Of a stretch of DNA of 47,361 nucleotides, positions 7,508 to 16,997 are shown piece after piece. This DNA comes from Thermosynechococcus sp. M98_K2018_005. GTDB taxonomy: Bacteria; Cyanobacteriota; Cyanobacteriia; Thermosynechococcales; Thermosynechococcaceae. The stretch spans positions 1-47,361 of the forward strand of contig NZ_DVEH01000042.1 in assembly GCF_015295825.1 (NCBI RefSeq). The letters run 5' to 3'. The notes below the pieces were generated by a model. That model searched no databases and was not told the origin of the DNA. It was given only the letters and a program-made list of their open reading frames with translations. The position numbers were made by a program, and so were the translations under genes. Position 1 is the first letter of the stretch. Every line of letters starts with the position of its first letter.

Positions 7508-9517
7508 TTAGGGGTGCCCCACCAGGCGATCGCGCAAACGCTTAATTTGATCGCGGTAGCGAGCGGCCTCCTCAAAGGCCAATTCTTGGGCAGCCGCCTT
7601 CATTTTCGCCTCAAGGTCTTGGATCAGTTGGGGGATGTCCTCTAGGCTCAGTTCCTGTAAGGTTTGGGAAGATAAGAGGGGCACCGACTCGGCATTGAGG
7701 CGGCGAGAGACATCCAAAAAGGCCAAGATGGCATTGCTGGTTTTCTTAACAATGGGCTGGGGAGTAATGCCGTGGGCTTGGTTGTAGGCCAGTTGAATGG
7801 CGCGGCGGCGCGCCGTTTCTTGGATGGCTTTTTGCATACTGTCGGTGAGGGTGTCGGCATAGAGAATGGCCTGTCCACGTACGTGCCGTGCAGCGCGGCC
7901 AATGGTTTGAATCAGCGATCGCTCCGCCCGCAGGAAACCTTCTTTATCCGCATCGAGAATTGCCACCAAGGACACCTCTGGTAAATCCAGTCCCTCCCGC
8001 AACAGGTTGACACCAATCAACACATCAAAGTCCCCTTGGCGTAGGGCTTCGAGAATTTCAATGCGCTCAATGGCATTGATTTCTGAGTGCAGATAGCGCA
8101 CTCGTACCCCCCGTTCTTGGAAGTATTCCGTGAGATCCTCGGCCATTCGTTTCGTGAGAGTGGTCACCAGTACCCGCTCTTGGCGATCGCACCGCAGGCG
8201 AATCTCCCCATAGAGATCATCCACCTGTCCTTGGGTGGGACGGACAAAAATTTCTGGATCCACGACCCCCGTCGGCCGAATAATTTGCTCGACAACGTGT
8301 CCTTCAGACACCGCCAATTCCCAATCGCCGGGGGTTGCCGAAACAAAGATACACTGCTTCACCTTTTGCCAAAATTCCTCTGCCCTCAAGGGGCGATTAT
8401 CCGCCGCACTGGGCAATCGAAAGCCGTGATCAATTAGCACTTTTTTCCGCGCTTGGTCACCATTAAACATCCCACGAATTTGCGGCACCGTTACGTGGGA
8501 CTCATCCACCACCAAGAGCCAATCCTCAGGAAAATAATCAATCAGACACTCCGGCGGTTCCCCCGCTGCCCGGCCTGCGAGATGGCGTGAGTAGTTCTCC
8601 ACGCCGTTGCAGTAGCCGACCTGCCGCAGCATTTCCAAATCATAGCGGGTGCGTTGACTCAGGCGCTGTGCCTCAAGAAATTTATTTTGGGCTTCGAGGT
8701 GAGCCACTTGGGCTTGGAGTTCTGCTTCGATGGCGGCACAGGCTGCTTCAAGGCGTTCGGCAGGGGTGACAAAGTGCTTCGCAGGATAGATATTCAGGCG
8801 TTCCACACGCTGCAACGTTTCCCCTGTCAGCGGATCGACATAGCGAATCGCTTCAATTTCATCCCCAAAGAACTCGACGCGAATGATGCGATCCTCATAG
8901 GCAGGGCCAATCTCAAGCACATCCCCCTTCACGCGGAAGCGCCCCCGCCCCAGTTCGACATCGTTGCGAGTGTATTGAATGGTGGCCAATTGTCGCAGTA
9001 GTTGCCGCAGATCCGTTTCACTGCCCACCTCTAGGGGAATCGCTGCTTTGAGGTACTCCGCTGGAATACCCAAGCCGTAGATGCAACTAATCGAGGCAAC
9101 CACAATCACATCCCGCCGTTCAAAGAGGGAGCGAGTGGCTGAGTGCCGCAGCATGTCAATTTCCTCGTTAATCGAAGCACTTTTTTCGATGTAGGTATCG
9201 GTAACGGGAATGTAGGCCTCGGGCTGATAGTAGTCGTAGTAGGAGATAAAGTACTCCACGGCATTTTCTGGAAAGAATGAGCGCAGTTCATTGCACAGTT
9301 GCGCCGCAAGGGTTTTGTTGTGGGCTAGCACAAGGGTCGGGCGGCCCAGGGCCTCGATAACGCGGGCGATCGTGTGGGTTTTGCCCGTGCCCGTTGCCCC
9401 CAGCAATGTTTGGAAGCGATGTCCCGCCTGTACGCCGGCAACTAGCTTTTGAATCGCTTGGGGTTGATCCCCTGTGGGTTCAAAGGGAGCGTGAATACGA
9501 AAGGGAGTGCTGGTCAT
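7508..9517 (-). CDS. uvrB: Excinuclease ABC subunit B
   Basis: The protein has 669 aa, the normal UvrB length. It is the damage-verifying helicase-like subunit of nucleotide excision repair. Visible are Walker A GATGTGKT, the beta-hairpin region [12 protein letters not shown], helicase motifs such as [22 protein letters not shown] and QTIGRAARH, and a C-terminal UVR domain (about 630-665) that binds UvrC. The open frame extends 29 codons upstream, but homology begins at [12 protein letters not shown], so 9517 is taken. It is divergent from pyrR across 355 bp. No LexA-like box was identified. Confidence 0.96.
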   Translation of the reverse strand: MTSTPFRIHAPFEPTGDQPQAIQKLVAGVQAGHRFQTLLGATGTGKTHTIARVIEALGRPTLVLAHNKTLAAQLCNELRSFFPENAVEYFISYYDYYQPEAYIPVTDTYIEKSASINEEIDMLRHSATRSLFERRDVIVVASISCIYGLGIPAEYLKAAIPLEVGSETDLRQLLRQLATIQYTRNDVELGRGRFRVKGDVLEIGPAYEDRIIRVEFFGDEIEAIRYVDPLTGETLQRVERLNIYPAKHFVTPAERLEAACAAIEAELQAQVAHLEAQNKFLEAQRLSQRTRYDLEMLRQVGYCNGVENYSRHLAGRAAGEPPECLIDYFPEDWLLVVDESHVTVPQIRGMFNGDQARKKVLIDHGFRLPSAADNRPLRAEEFWQKVKQCIFVSATPGDWELAVSEGHVVEQIIRPTGVVDPEIFVRPTQGQVDDLYGEIRLRCDRQERVLVTTLTKRMAEDLTEYFQERGVRVRYLHSEINAIERIEILEALRQGDFDVLIGVNLLREGLDLPEVSLVAILDADKEGFLRAERSLIQTIGRAARHVRGQAILYADTLTDSMQKAIQETARRRAIQLAYNQAHGITPQPIVKKTSNAILAFLDVSRRLNAESVPLLSSQTLQELSLEDIPQLIQDLEAKMKAAAQELAFEEAARYRDQIKRLRDRLVGHP

Positions 9518-9768
9518 TGCCCAATTTCTAAAGAATTCTTGCCTAGCTTTTAGGGTAGTCGAGCGACAGAGGAGCGAGCCGCGCAAAATCTTCTTCAGGA
9601 ACATTGAACAGGCTTGAAACTGTCAAAACCGCATCCCCGCGAATTTTAAACACCAGCCCTAAGATTTGGTATTTTAAATAACAGTTTCTCGTGTATTGTA
9701 ACAATTAATTACGCCAAATCTAAAGAATTGGTAAAAGCTTTGGCGGCCCCAAAAATATCAGCAGTATT

Positions 9769-9868
9769 GTAGGGAAGCAAGATACCTCCTAACTGCGTCT
9801 TTGACCCTACCCGCTTGGCGTAGGGTTTCTTTTTGCGGGAATTTCGCTAAAATCTGTGAATTCCCTAC
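9769..9868 (+). promoter_or_regulatory. Candidate pyrR leader attenuator (four alternating segments)
   Basis: Four 6-nt segments alternate between complementary sequences: GTAGGG (9769-9774), CCCTAC (9805-9810), GTAGGG (9820-9825) and CCCTAC (9863-9868). Segments 2 and 3 make a terminator stem; 1:2 would compete with it as antiterminator; 3:4 or GGGAATT (9837-9843) with AATTCCC (9859-9865) could fold next to the pyrR start. This arrangement is what one expects for transcription attenuation, and PyrR proteins in Bacillus regulate exactly this way. Regulation here is inferred from the pairing only. Confidence 0.45.
9804..9834 (+). terminator. Intrinsic terminator in front of pyrR
   Basis: A 7-bp perfect stem ACCCTAC / GTAGGGT with a 9-nt loop is followed by the T-rich run TTTCTTTTT. 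It ends about 38 bases before the pyrR ATG. Since no gene precedes it on this strand, it would end either a leader transcript of pyrR or a short RNA. Confidence 0.6.
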
Positions 9869-9872
9869 CCTG

Positions 9873-10421
9873 ATGGCCATGGCTGGTGAAGTCATTGAAA
9901 TTCTCAGTGCCGATGATCTACGGCGCACTGTCACGCGCTTAGCCTCCCAAGTAGTAGAGAAGGCTCGCGATGCCCTCGAAAAATTAGTGTTGCTGGGGAT
10001 TCATACCCGTGGGGTTCCCCTCGCCAAGCTCTTGGGGCAACAAGTTGAACAACTGGAAGGGGTGAGCCTCCCCATTGGTGAGTTGGATATCACGTTTTAT
10101 CGCGATGACCTGGATCGTATTGGCCCGCGCACACCCCGTCAGACCCTGATTCCCGTAGATCTCTCTGGACGGATGGTGGTCTTGGTGGATGATGTGATTT
10201 TTAGTGGCCGCACCATTCGCTCTGCCCTCAATGCCGTCCATGATTACGGTCGCCCCAGTGCCATTTGGTTATTAGTACTCATTGATCGCGGGCACCGAGA
10301 ATTGCCGATTCACCCCGACTTTACTGGCAAAGTGCTGCCCACGGCTCGCGATGAAGTGGTCAAGGTACTCTTGCAGGGGATTGATCAGCGGGATGGGGTA
10401 GAGCTATGGAAACCCTCTTAA
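9873..10421 (+). CDS. pyrR: PyrR: pyrimidine attenuation regulator / uracil phosphoribosyltransferase family
   Basis: The protein has 182 aa (180 if the second ATG at 9879 is used), typical for PyrR. The PRPP-binding loop is [18 protein letters not shown] in the middle, and the C-terminal part carries [15 protein letters not shown] as in PyrR. In Firmicutes PyrR binds pyr mRNA leaders with UMP and promotes termination; many homologues also have weak uracil phosphoribosyltransferase activity. An upstream in-frame extension to 9801 would run through the terminator hairpin and is rejected. The structured leader just upstream suggests autogenous control. Confidence 0.92.
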   Translation: MAMAGEVIEILSADDLRRTVTRLASQVVEKARDALEKLVLLGIHTRGVPLAKLLGQQVEQLEGVSLPIGELDITFYRDDLDRIGPRTPRQTLIPVDLSGRMVVLVDDVIFSGRTIRSALNAVHDYGRPSAIWLLVLIDRGHRELPIHPDFTGKVLPTARDEVVKVLLQGIDQRDGVELWKPS

Positions 10422-10448
10422 TCTTGGGAAGAAGATACAGGAAACCCA

Positions 10449-10795
10449 ATGCTGTTCATCTCAAAAAAAGAAGCATTCTTTCAAATGAAGGATATATGGC
10501 TATTCAATGCCAATAGCCTTGATGCTGATTTATTTACTGAACCTTTTATTGACCTGATTGTGACTTCCCCGCCCTACAATGTGGGTCTTGAATATCGCTC
10601 AGTCAAAGAGGATGTTCCCTACAGCGATTATCTAGAATTTCGCGGCGGACGGCTTGGGGATCGTGGATGTCGCCCTCAGCGCCCTATGTGATTGCGCCTG
10701 TGGAGTTAATTGTGGTGTTGGACAAAGAGGAGTGGCGGCGCAAGAATGAATTTATAGAATCTTTATTTTTACGGTTTTTGTTAACCAAGCGATAG
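10449..10795 (+). pseudogene. DNA methyltransferase remnant (TSPPYN type), internal deletion plus frameshift
   Basis: The first frame (best start 10485) gives an N-terminal methyltransferase piece with the catalytic motif IV VTSPPYNVG and ends in SDYLEF near 10638. From about 10646 a different frame (shifted) reads TAWGSWMSPSAPYVIAPVEL and continues to a stop at 10793. This second block is typical of the distal half of N4-cytosine/N6-adenine methyltransferases of the same family. About a third of the gene, including the SAM-binding FxGxG motif, is missing, so it is inactive. It sits on the 3' side of tRNA-Ser(CGA), a usual place for mobile DNA remains. Confidence 0.8.
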
Positions 10796-10867
10796 ACCCG
10801 TCATGCCACTCCTTTGTAACTGCTTAAGGCGTGATTCTGCCCTTTCCTAAGCCATCGCGGAGATCAA

Positions 10868-10954
10868 CGGAGAGGGGGGGATTCGAACCCCCGTTAGGTG
10901 TTACCCTAAACTTGATTTCGAGTCAAGCGCATTCAACCACTCTGCCACCTCTCC
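10868..10954 (-). tRNA. tRNA-Ser(CGA)
   Basis: An 87-nt cloverleaf reads on the minus strand. The acceptor pair is GGAGAGG/CCTCTCC with discriminator G, and the anticodon stem CTTGA/TCAAG has loop CTCGAAA, giving anticodon CGA. A long variable arm (class II) and T loop TTCGAAT support serine. CCA is not encoded. Its 3' end faces the decayed methyltransferase. Confidence 0.95.
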
Positions 10955-11080
10955 AAGGATCTCCAATCATAGCAAAGGTGAATGCCAAAGGCACACTTGG
11001 CGATCGCTCCCCCTCAAGGGAATTCTGGCGGCAAACCCCTTTACGATAAAAGTATTCAGTCAACTTAAAACTACGACGGC

Positions 11081-12070
11081 ATGGATATTAAACAGGGTTT
11101 TGTGGGCACCGTCGGGCAGACGCCGCTGATTCGCCTCAACTACTTTAGTGACCTTACGGGCTGTGAAATTCTCGGCAAGGCAGAGTTCCTCAACCCCGGT
11201 GGCTCTGTCAAGGATCGAGCTGCCCTCTACATTATTGAAGATGCTGAAAAAAAAGGCCTTCTCAAACCCGGCGGTACGGTGGTCGAAGGGACAGCAGGCA
11301 ATACCGGCATTGGCCTAGCCCACATCTGCAATGCCAAGGGCTACAAGTGTCTGATTGTGATTCCCAATACCCAATCCCAAGAAAAAATTGACCTGTTGCG
11401 TACCCTAGGTGCCGAGGTGCGCCCCGTTCCCGCTGTGCCCTACAAAGACCCCAATAACTACGTGAAGCTCTCTGGCCGTATTGCTGCTGAGATGGAGAAT
11501 GCCATCTGGGCGAACCAGTTCGATAACCTTGCCAATCGCCAAGCCCACTACGAAACCACCGGCCCTGAAATTTGGGAGCAGACTGATGGCCGCATTGATG
11601 CGTGGGTAGCAGCCACTGGCACTGGGGGGACCTATGCGGGTGTGGCTCTGTTTCTCAAGGAAAAAAATCCCGCTATTCGCACTGTGATTGCTGATCCCAT
11701 GGGCAGTGCCATCTATAGCTATGCGAAAACGGGCACGCTATGTAGTACCGGTAGTTCAATCACTGAAGGCATTGGCAATAGCCGCATTACAGCAAATTTA
11801 GCAGGCGCTCCCATTGATGATGCGATTCAAATTGAGGACCAAGAGTGCCTTGAGATCATTTATCAACTGCTGCACTACGATGGCCTCTTTATGGGTGGCT
11901 CCGTGGGCATTAACGTGGGGGCAGCGGTACGCCTAGCCAAGGAACTCGGCCCCGGTCACACAATTGTTACCGTGCTGTGCGATGGGGGTTCCCGCTATCA
12001 ATCACGGCTCTTTAATCCAGAGTGGCTGGCCAGCAAAGGGCTACGGGTGCCAGAGATTAAAAAATGTTAA
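11081..12070 (+). CDS. cysK: Cysteine synthase (O-acetylserine sulfhydrylase), PLP-dependent
   Basis: The protein has 329 aa. It forms cysteine from O-acetylserine and sulfide. The PLP lysine lies in NPGGSVKDRAA near residue 44, the substrate loop is EGTAGNTGIGLA, and the PLP phosphate loop is ATGTGGTYAG. The C-terminal GSVGINVGAA is also typical. Two related forms exist in cyanobacteria (CysK and CysM-like); this one has the longer insert around 115-130 seen in the A-type variant I recall from Synechocystis, so the precise paralogue is uncertain. No partner cysE gene is adjacent. Confidence 0.92.
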   Translation: MDIKQGFVGTVGQTPLIRLNYFSDLTGCEILGKAEFLNPGGSVKDRAALYIIEDAEKKGLLKPGGTVVEGTAGNTGIGLAHICNAKGYKCLIVIPNTQSQEKIDLLRTLGAEVRPVPAVPYKDPNNYVKLSGRIAAEMENAIWANQFDNLANRQAHYETTGPEIWEQTDGRIDAWVAATGTGGTYAGVALFLKEKNPAIRTVIADPMGSAIYSYAKTGTLCSTGSSITEGIGNSRITANLAGAPIDDAIQIEDQECLEIIYQLLHYDGLFMGGSVGINVGAAVRLAKELGPGHTIVTVLCDGGSRYQSRLFNPEWLASKGLRVPEIKKC

Positions 12071-12158
12071 GCCTTGGGAACAATGTCTAAAATAGAGGGG
12101 TCAAAGGGGGGCAAGTAGCCGCTAGGCGTGGGTGTGGATTTTACGCGAAGCATTAGCC

Positions 12159-12998
12159 GTGAAAAAACAACGTTGGTTTCTCCTCTTTGCCAGCTTGGTC
12201 TGTGGGGTGGCGATCGCCCTCCATCCTGTGGCTGCACAGGCACAAACTCTCTGGCAGCGGTTACTGTTGCAGGGGATTCAGGTCATCCAACTATCAAATA
12301 TTTCGCCCCGCCAAGAGGTGGCCTTGGGGCAACAAATCCATGAGCAGATGCTCCGCCAAGGGATGCGCCTTGTGCAGAATTCGGCTGCGCAAAACTATGT
12401 GAATAGCATTGGTAATCGCTTGGTCAATGTCGGCGAACGTCGAGGTGTGCCCTACCAGTTTCACATCATCCAAGACCGCCAAGTGAATGCCTATGCAACA
12501 ATGGGGGGCTTTGTCTATGTCACCACCGGGCTGATGCTTCGGGCAGAAAATGAGGCGGAACTAGCCAGCGTCATTGCCCACGAAATTGGCCATATTGATC
12601 AGCGCCATGTGATTCGTCAACTGCAACAAATGGCGATCGCCCAAGGGTTAATGACCGCTGCGGGCTTGGATCGCGATCGCGGGCTACAAATGGCCATGGA
12701 ACTTGCCTTTCGGCGTCCCCGCAGTCGTGAGCAGGAACTAGAAGCCGATCGCTATGGGCTGGGGCTATTGGCTCGCAGCAACTACGATCCACGGGCGATG
12801 GTGACATTTCTCCAGAAATTGCAACGGGAGGGAGGGGCACCGCCAACGATTTTGAGTACGCACCCTGCGCCTCGCGATCGCCAGTTGATTGCCGAAAATT
12901 TAATCCGCTCTGGCCTGAGCAATGAATGCGTGGTTACCCCCCAACCCCTGTGTGGCACCGATACCTGGGCCTATCAGCAACAACTGCGCTCGTTCTAA
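12159..12998 (+). CDS. Secreted M48-family zinc metalloprotease (BepA/LoiP-like)
   Basis: The protein has 279 aa from a GTG start that gives an N-terminal MKKQRW followed by a hydrophobic stretch and AQA, a good signal peptide. The zinc motif is HEIGH (in SVIAHEIGHIDQRH) and the third ligand lies in EQELEADRYG. These are the marks of M48 proteases; BepA-type members act in the periplasm on outer-membrane proteins (family inference). A GTG at 12132 would add nine residues in front of the signal peptide and is less likely. It converges with shc, with 6 bp between the stops. Confidence 0.9.
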   Translation: MKKQRWFLLFASLVCGVAIALHPVAAQAQTLWQRLLLQGIQVIQLSNISPRQEVALGQQIHEQMLRQGMRLVQNSAAQNYVNSIGNRLVNVGERRGVPYQFHIIQDRQVNAYATMGGFVYVTTGLMLRAENEAELASVIAHEIGHIDQRHVIRQLQQMAIAQGLMTAAGLDRDRGLQMAMELAFRRPRSREQELEADRYGLGLLARSNYDPRAMVTFLQKLQREGGAPPTILSTHPAPRDRQLIAENLIRSGLSNECVVTPQPLCGTDTWAYQQQLRSF

Positions 12999-13004
12999 TC
13001 TCGT

Positions 13005-14927
13005 CTAACGGGTCTTGCGCCAGCGCGCATAGCGCCCCAAGGCCGTCAGTGGAAAGTGCTGCTGGTAGTAGTGGTACTTCAAGTAAAAGTGACAGGGAAA
13101 GCCCGTGCCAGTGAAGTAATCCTCGTGCCATGTGCCATCGGCGCGCTGCGTCTGGAGAAGGTAGGCAATCCCCTTTTCAATGGCCTCTGTGGCATAGTCC
13201 CCTGTGGCATCGCCAGCGGCCAAAAGGCCAATAATTGCCCAAGCGGTTTGGGAAGCGGTGCTATCCCCTTTGCCCTTGAGGGAAGGGTCGTTGTAGCTCC
13301 AGCAGGTTTCACCCCAACCACCATTGGCATTTTGACACTGCACCAACCACTCAGCGGCACGGCGAATGCGCCAGCGATCGTAGCGAGGGGCAACAAGGGA
13401 GAGGGCTGCCAAAACCCCACTCGTGCCATAGAGGTAGTTCACCCCCCAGCGGCCAAACCAACAGCCTTCCGGTTCCTGCTCATTGCGCAAGTAAGCAAGG
13501 GCGCGATCGAGGGCACCCCTATCAAAGGCCAACTGACACCGCCCCACCATCTCCAGTACCCGTGCCGTGACATCAGCAGTATTGGGGTCAATCATTGCCT
13601 TGAGATCGCCATAGGGAATGGCATTGAGCCAATCTTGGTCGTTGTCCACATCAAAGGCCGCCCAGCCCCCCGGCCGACACTGCATTGAGGCAATCCAAGC
13701 CACTGCCCGTTCAATCGCTCGCCGTTTTAGGTTTTCATCGGGTAGGGTCACGGCATGGAGCGCCATCACTACTACCGCTGTATCGTCCACATCGGGGTAG
13801 AAGCGATTCTCAAATTCAAAGGCCCATCCCCCCGGCTGACCTTTTTTGTTTTTTACGTGCCAATCCCCATAGTCAAGGATTTGCTTGGAGAGCAGCCATT
13901 CGCCAGCTTTGACAAGGGCGGGATGATCGGGAGCAACACCTGAATCCACCATAGCGCGCATTACCAAGGCGGTATCCCAAACCGGAGAGACACAGGGCTG
14001 CACGCGATACTCGGTCTCTGTTTCAATGGCAAAGCGATCCACTGCTGCCATTCCTCGCTGCACAATGGGGTCATCCACAGCATAGTCAAGGGCACGCAAC
14101 GCCAATAGGGAGTTGAGCATTGCCGGAATAATGCCACCCCAGTCGCCACTAGCTTCTTGACGCTCTAGTACCCATTCTTCGGCCGCCTTTAGCCCCTGTT
14201 CCCTAAGGGGATTAATGTTCAGGGTTTCAAAGAGTTTGAAAACGCGATCAAGGCCAATAAAGACATCACTCCAGTCGCCTTGGCGGGGCAGTTCCCAGAC
14301 CACATTTGCCCGCCCTTCGGCATAGAGTTCATCGAGGGTAATGGGCGGATCCATCGCATAAACGGGCTTGCGATCCATGACAATCAACAGCGGCACCGTG
14401 CTGCTGCGTGCCCAACTGGACATTTCATAAATAGTAAAGGGGCTACCCTCTGGCAAGAGCATGATCCAAGGGGGCAGGGAGGGAATCCCGCGCCAGTCGT
14501 AGCAGCCAATGAGGGCAAGGTGCAGTTTGGTAAAGATGCGAGTTTTGCTAATGCCGCCGCGCGCAAGGATAAATTGCCGTGCCTTCACCAAGGCTGGATC
14601 CGTTGCGGGGACGCCCAAGAGCCGCAATCCCATGTAGGCTTCCACGCTGGTGCTGAGATCGCCACCATCGCCATAAAATAGCTCCCAACCGCCGTGATCC
14701 CGCTGATGGTTGCGCAAATACTGTTCCGCTTTGGCCAAGGGTAGCCGCTGTTCGGTGCCCCAGATTTTGTGCAGGAGAATCACCTCTGCGGTCATGGTCA
14801 CATTGGATTCTAATTCCGCCCACCAGTAGCCCTCGGCATATTGCTGTGCAAAGAGAAAGTCTTGGCTGGCGCGAATCGCCTGTTGGAGTTGCTTTGGGTC
14901 AATGGCAGCGGCAATTGGAGTTTGCAT
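13005..14927 (-). CDS. shc: Squalene-hopene cyclase
   Basis: The protein has 640 aa, the usual length. It cyclises squalene to hopene for hopanoid membrane lipids and is a monotopic membrane enzyme. The catalytic acid motif is DVDDTA at 379-384. QW-type repeats occur throughout, for example around 255-263 ([11 protein letters not shown]), near 410-420 ([11 protein letters not shown]) and in the C-terminal third (QNANGGWGE). No squalene synthase or hopanoid-tail gene is next to it. It is divergent from pcyA with an 87-bp space. Confidence 0.96.
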   Translation of the reverse strand: MQTPIAAAIDPKQLQQAIRASQDFLFAQQYAEGYWWAELESNVTMTAEVILLHKIWGTEQRLPLAKAEQYLRNHQRDHGGWELFYGDGGDLSTSVEAYMGLRLLGVPATDPALVKARQFILARGGISKTRIFTKLHLALIGCYDWRGIPSLPPWIMLLPEGSPFTIYEMSSWARSSTVPLLIVMDRKPVYAMDPPITLDELYAEGRANVVWELPRQGDWSDVFIGLDRVFKLFETLNINPLREQGLKAAEEWVLERQEASGDWGGIIPAMLNSLLALRALDYAVDDPIVQRGMAAVDRFAIETETEYRVQPCVSPVWDTALVMRAMVDSGVAPDHPALVKAGEWLLSKQILDYGDWHVKNKKGQPGGWAFEFENRFYPDVDDTAVVVMALHAVTLPDENLKRRAIERAVAWIASMQCRPGGWAAFDVDNDQDWLNAIPYGDLKAMIDPNTADVTARVLEMVGRCQLAFDRGALDRALAYLRNEQEPEGCWFGRWGVNYLYGTSGVLAALSLVAPRYDRWRIRRAAEWLVQCQNANGGWGETCWSYNDPSLKGKGDSTASQTAWAIIGLLAAGDATGDYATEAIEKGIAYLLQTQRADGTWHEDYFTGTGFPCHFYLKYHYYQQHFPLTALGRYARWRKTR

Positions 14928-15014
14928 GATTCCTCGGCTGTTAGACTCTTGGTTAGTTTAGCGGGGGCGATCGCTCCCTCGCAAGCGGCACAGACTTGGG
15001 TTAGGATCAAGACT

Positions 15015-15719
15015 ATGTCTCTCCGTCAACACCAGCATCCCCTAATTCAGCGGCTCGCCGATCGCATTGAGCAGATTTGGCAGAGTGCTTTGCCCTTAGT
15101 CCCCTATACCCTGCCTGAGGATCTCGGTTATGTCGAGGGCAAATTGGAAGGGGAGCGGCTCACAATTGAGAACCATTGCTACCAAGCGCCGCCCTTTCGC
15201 AAACTTCACCTTGAACTGGCGCGGGTGGGAGAAAGCCTCGATATTTTGCACTGTGTTATGTTTCCAGAGCCGCGCTACGATCTGCCAATGTTTGGCTGTG
15301 ACCTTGTGGGTGGCCGGGGGCAAATTAGTGCCGCGATTGTGGATCTCTCTCCTGTGACGGGTCAGTTGCCCGCTGCCTATATATCGGCCTTAAGTGCTTT
15401 GCCGACAGTCACCTTCAGTCAACCCCGTGAATTGCCCCCTTGGGGACATATCTTCTCGCCCTTTTGCATTTTTATTCGGCCACAGGGAGACACTGAGGAA
15501 CAGCAATTTCTCGATCGCATTGGTGAGTACCTCACGCTCCACTGTCAACTTAGCCAGCAAGCTGTGCCCACGGATCAGCCAGAAGCCATCATTGCCGGAC
15601 AACGGCAGTATTGCCACCAGCAACAGCAGAACGATAAAACCCGCCGTGTTCTTGAGAAAGCCTTTGGTAGCGCTTGGGCAGAACGCTATATGACCACCGT
15701 TCTCTTTGATTCTCTTTGA
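15015..15719 (+). CDS. pcyA: Phycocyanobilin:ferredoxin oxidoreductase
   Basis: The protein has 234 aa. PcyA reduces biliverdin IXalpha to phycocyanobilin with electrons from ferredoxin; the pigment serves phycobiliproteins and phytochromes. Conserved residues are seen in [25 protein letters not shown], which holds the catalytic His and Asp known from Synechocystis PcyA. The open frame extends 58 codons upstream, but those codons are antisense to shc; AGGA eight to eleven bases before the ATG at 15015 supports this start. A decayed toxin-antitoxin pair lies downstream. Confidence 0.96.
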   Translation: MSLRQHQHPLIQRLADRIEQIWQSALPLVPYTLPEDLGYVEGKLEGERLTIENHCYQAPPFRKLHLELARVGESLDILHCVMFPEPRYDLPMFGCDLVGGRGQISAAIVDLSPVTGQLPAAYISALSALPTVTFSQPRELPPWGHIFSPFCIFIRPQGDTEEQQFLDRIGEYLTLHCQLSQQAVPTDQPEAIIAGQRQYCHQQQQNDKTRRVLEKAFGSAWAERYMTTVLFDSL

Positions 15720-15787
15720 CTTGTCCCCTGCTGCCTAGAACCCTTGGAGGACTCTCTCCCCGATGAACTGCATCAACCAGTGGATCA

Positions 15788-15910
15788 GTGAGGTTAACAG
15801 AATATCTGGAGGAAATCTTAAACTGTTCTGTTGATTTGGGAACGCCCCAATCTTCTTTACGGTCAACCCTTAGGGAGGAGGTATTAAAGGAGGCTATTCG
15901 TGCCTTCTAG
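15788..15910 (+). pseudogene. MNT-type nucleotidyltransferase (MntA antitoxin) C-terminal remnant
   Basis: This frame, open between TGA at 15764 and TAG at 15908, reads YLEEIL...VDLGTPQSSLRSTLREEVLKEAIRAF. It matches the C-terminal end of MNT nucleotidyltransferases of MntA/HepT modules (the usual pattern is VDLVTP..LKP.LREEVL.EA). The N-terminal catalytic half with GSxxxG and DxD is missing. Its end overlaps the HepT GTG by 11 bp, as in intact operons of this kind. Too short for its own gene call; a relic. Confidence 0.7.
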
Positions 15911-16214
15911 GGAGCTACGAGAAGGTCCACAAGACATTTTGGATGAGATTAATGAAATTCAAGTGATGGTTGCTGATCTTAAATTTGAGGAGTTTTGCCA
16001 AGATCAGTGTACTGTAACAGCAGTCCTCTATAGTTTAGCTGTCATTGGGGAAGCTGCTGAGCTATATCCGCAAATTCCGGGGCGATAAATGCGAGCCATG
16101 CGCAGCATGACAATACATGAGTGTTTTCAAGTCGATCGATCCATTGTTTGGGAAACAGTGCAGTCTGATTTACTTGCTTTGTATAGTAGCTTGAAGGAAT
16201 TGATAGGGTGCTGA
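15900..16214 (+). pseudogene. HepT-like (DUF86) toxin gene with an in-frame nonsense codon
   Basis: From GTG at 15900, behind an excellent AAAGGAGG, the frame reads 62 codons (LREGPQDILDEINEIQ...AVLYSLAVIGEAAE) to a TAA at 16086. It then continues in the same frame with MRAMRSMTIHECFQVD and IVWETVQSDLLALYSSLKEL up to TGA at 16212. Together this is a full HepT/DUF86 protein of about 103 residues interrupted by one stop, probably CAA to TAA. The active-site RX4HXY motif is also changed: RSMTIHEC has Cys for Tyr. With its partner truncated, the module is dead. Confidence 0.8.
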
Positions 16215-16226
16215 CCCCATCTGACA

Positions 16227-16997
16227 ATGTGGCACTGGCAAACCACTGACCTTGGGCGCTTTCTTACCTGCGATCTCTTGCAGGGGGTTTCCCATGGCTT
16301 CTTTACTCGCGATTGGCAAGGACAAGACCTCAGCACCCTCACCGCAGCCCTAGGAACGACAGCAACCCCCCTGCGGACACAACAGGTGCATGGCGATCGC
16401 GTTGCTTTGGCAGCAGAAGTTTTGGCCAGTGATGAACGATTGGAAGCGGATGCTCTTGTGGCCACAGCGTCTGATCAAGCCCTCTGGGTGTGTAGTGCTG
16501 ATTGTGTCCCCTTGCTTATTGCCGATGTGGCGAGTGGACGGGTTGCGGCGATTCATGCGGGGTGGCGGGGGACAGCCATCCAAATCTCTAAGGTCACGCT
16601 CCAGCAGATGCAAGCATTCGGCAGTGATCTTGCCAATTTACGGATTGCCATGGGGCCTGCCATTCGCGGTGAGGTCTATCAAGTGGGGCTGAATGTTGCC
16701 CGTGCCTTGGCGCAAACCATTCTTGAGGGGGTGACGGAAACCACTGACCGCGATGATCTTTACCAGCGTTTTGCGGCCCTAGACCCAGAGATGATTTTTC
16801 TTGATCCAGACCCTGAGCGACTACGAGTGGATGTCGCTCGCGTGAATCGTTTGCAGTTGCTGCAATTGGGGCTAAGGGACGAGCAAATTGCCCTGTGTCC
16901 CCACTGTACGTTTCGCGATGCTGAGTGCTTTTTTTCCTATCGCCGTGAACACCTCAAGCAGGTGCAGTGGTCGGGAATTGTTAGTCGGTTAGTATGA
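16227..16997 (+). CDS. pgeF: Laccase-domain protein, PgeF/YfiH family
   Basis: The protein has 256 aa. The family (multicopper-laccase-domain, formerly polyphenol oxidase) includes E. coli PgeF, which removes wrongly built muropeptide precursors, and purine nucleoside phosphorylases/deaminases; the activity here is not known. Metal-site motifs are present in order: QQVHGD, CSADCVPLL, HAGWRGT, GPAI and the C-terminal FFSYRRE. The stop overlaps the cobT start as ATGA, so the two genes are coupled. No Shine-Dalgarno is clear before the ATG. Confidence 0.88.
   Translation: MWHWQTTDLGRFLTCDLLQGVSHGFFTRDWQGQDLSTLTAALGTTATPLRTQQVHGDRVALAAEVLASDERLEADALVATASDQALWVCSADCVPLLIADVASGRVAAIHAGWRGTAIQISKVTLQQMQAFGSDLANLRIAMGPAIRGEVYQVGLNVARALAQTILEGVTETTDRDDLYQRFAALDPEMIFLDPDPERLRVDVARVNRLQLLQLGLRDEQIALCPHCTFRDAECFFSYRREHLKQVQWSGIVSRLV

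Larger units (their letters stand above)
9518..9872. other. 355-bp divergent spacer uvrB/pyrR with structured pyrR leader
   Basis: No protein-coding gene is supported here. The left part (9605-9760) is AT-rich and probably holds the divergent promoters, but no hexamer pair could be assigned securely. The right part (9769-9868) contains the repeated complementary segments and the terminator hairpin described separately. The part could alternatively encode a short non-coding RNA ending at the hairpin; I could not match it to a known cyanobacterial Yfr family. Confidence 0.5.

Noticed and set aside
9640-9760. Known sRNA such as Yfr1 before pyrR
   Set aside because: The Yfr1 unpaired core (ACUCCUCACAC) is not present; the hairpin is better explained as part of the pyrR leader.
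10422-10448. Second tRNA-Ser fragment bounding the methyltransferase relic
   Set aside because: No stretch matching the tRNA-Ser 3' half was found near the left end of the relic, so no att pair is claimed there.
13056-13688. 210-aa open frame on the plus strand inside shc
   Set aside because: Fully antisense to the well supported squalene-hopene cyclase gene; no family, no Shine-Dalgarno. The same holds for most other antisense frames in this window.
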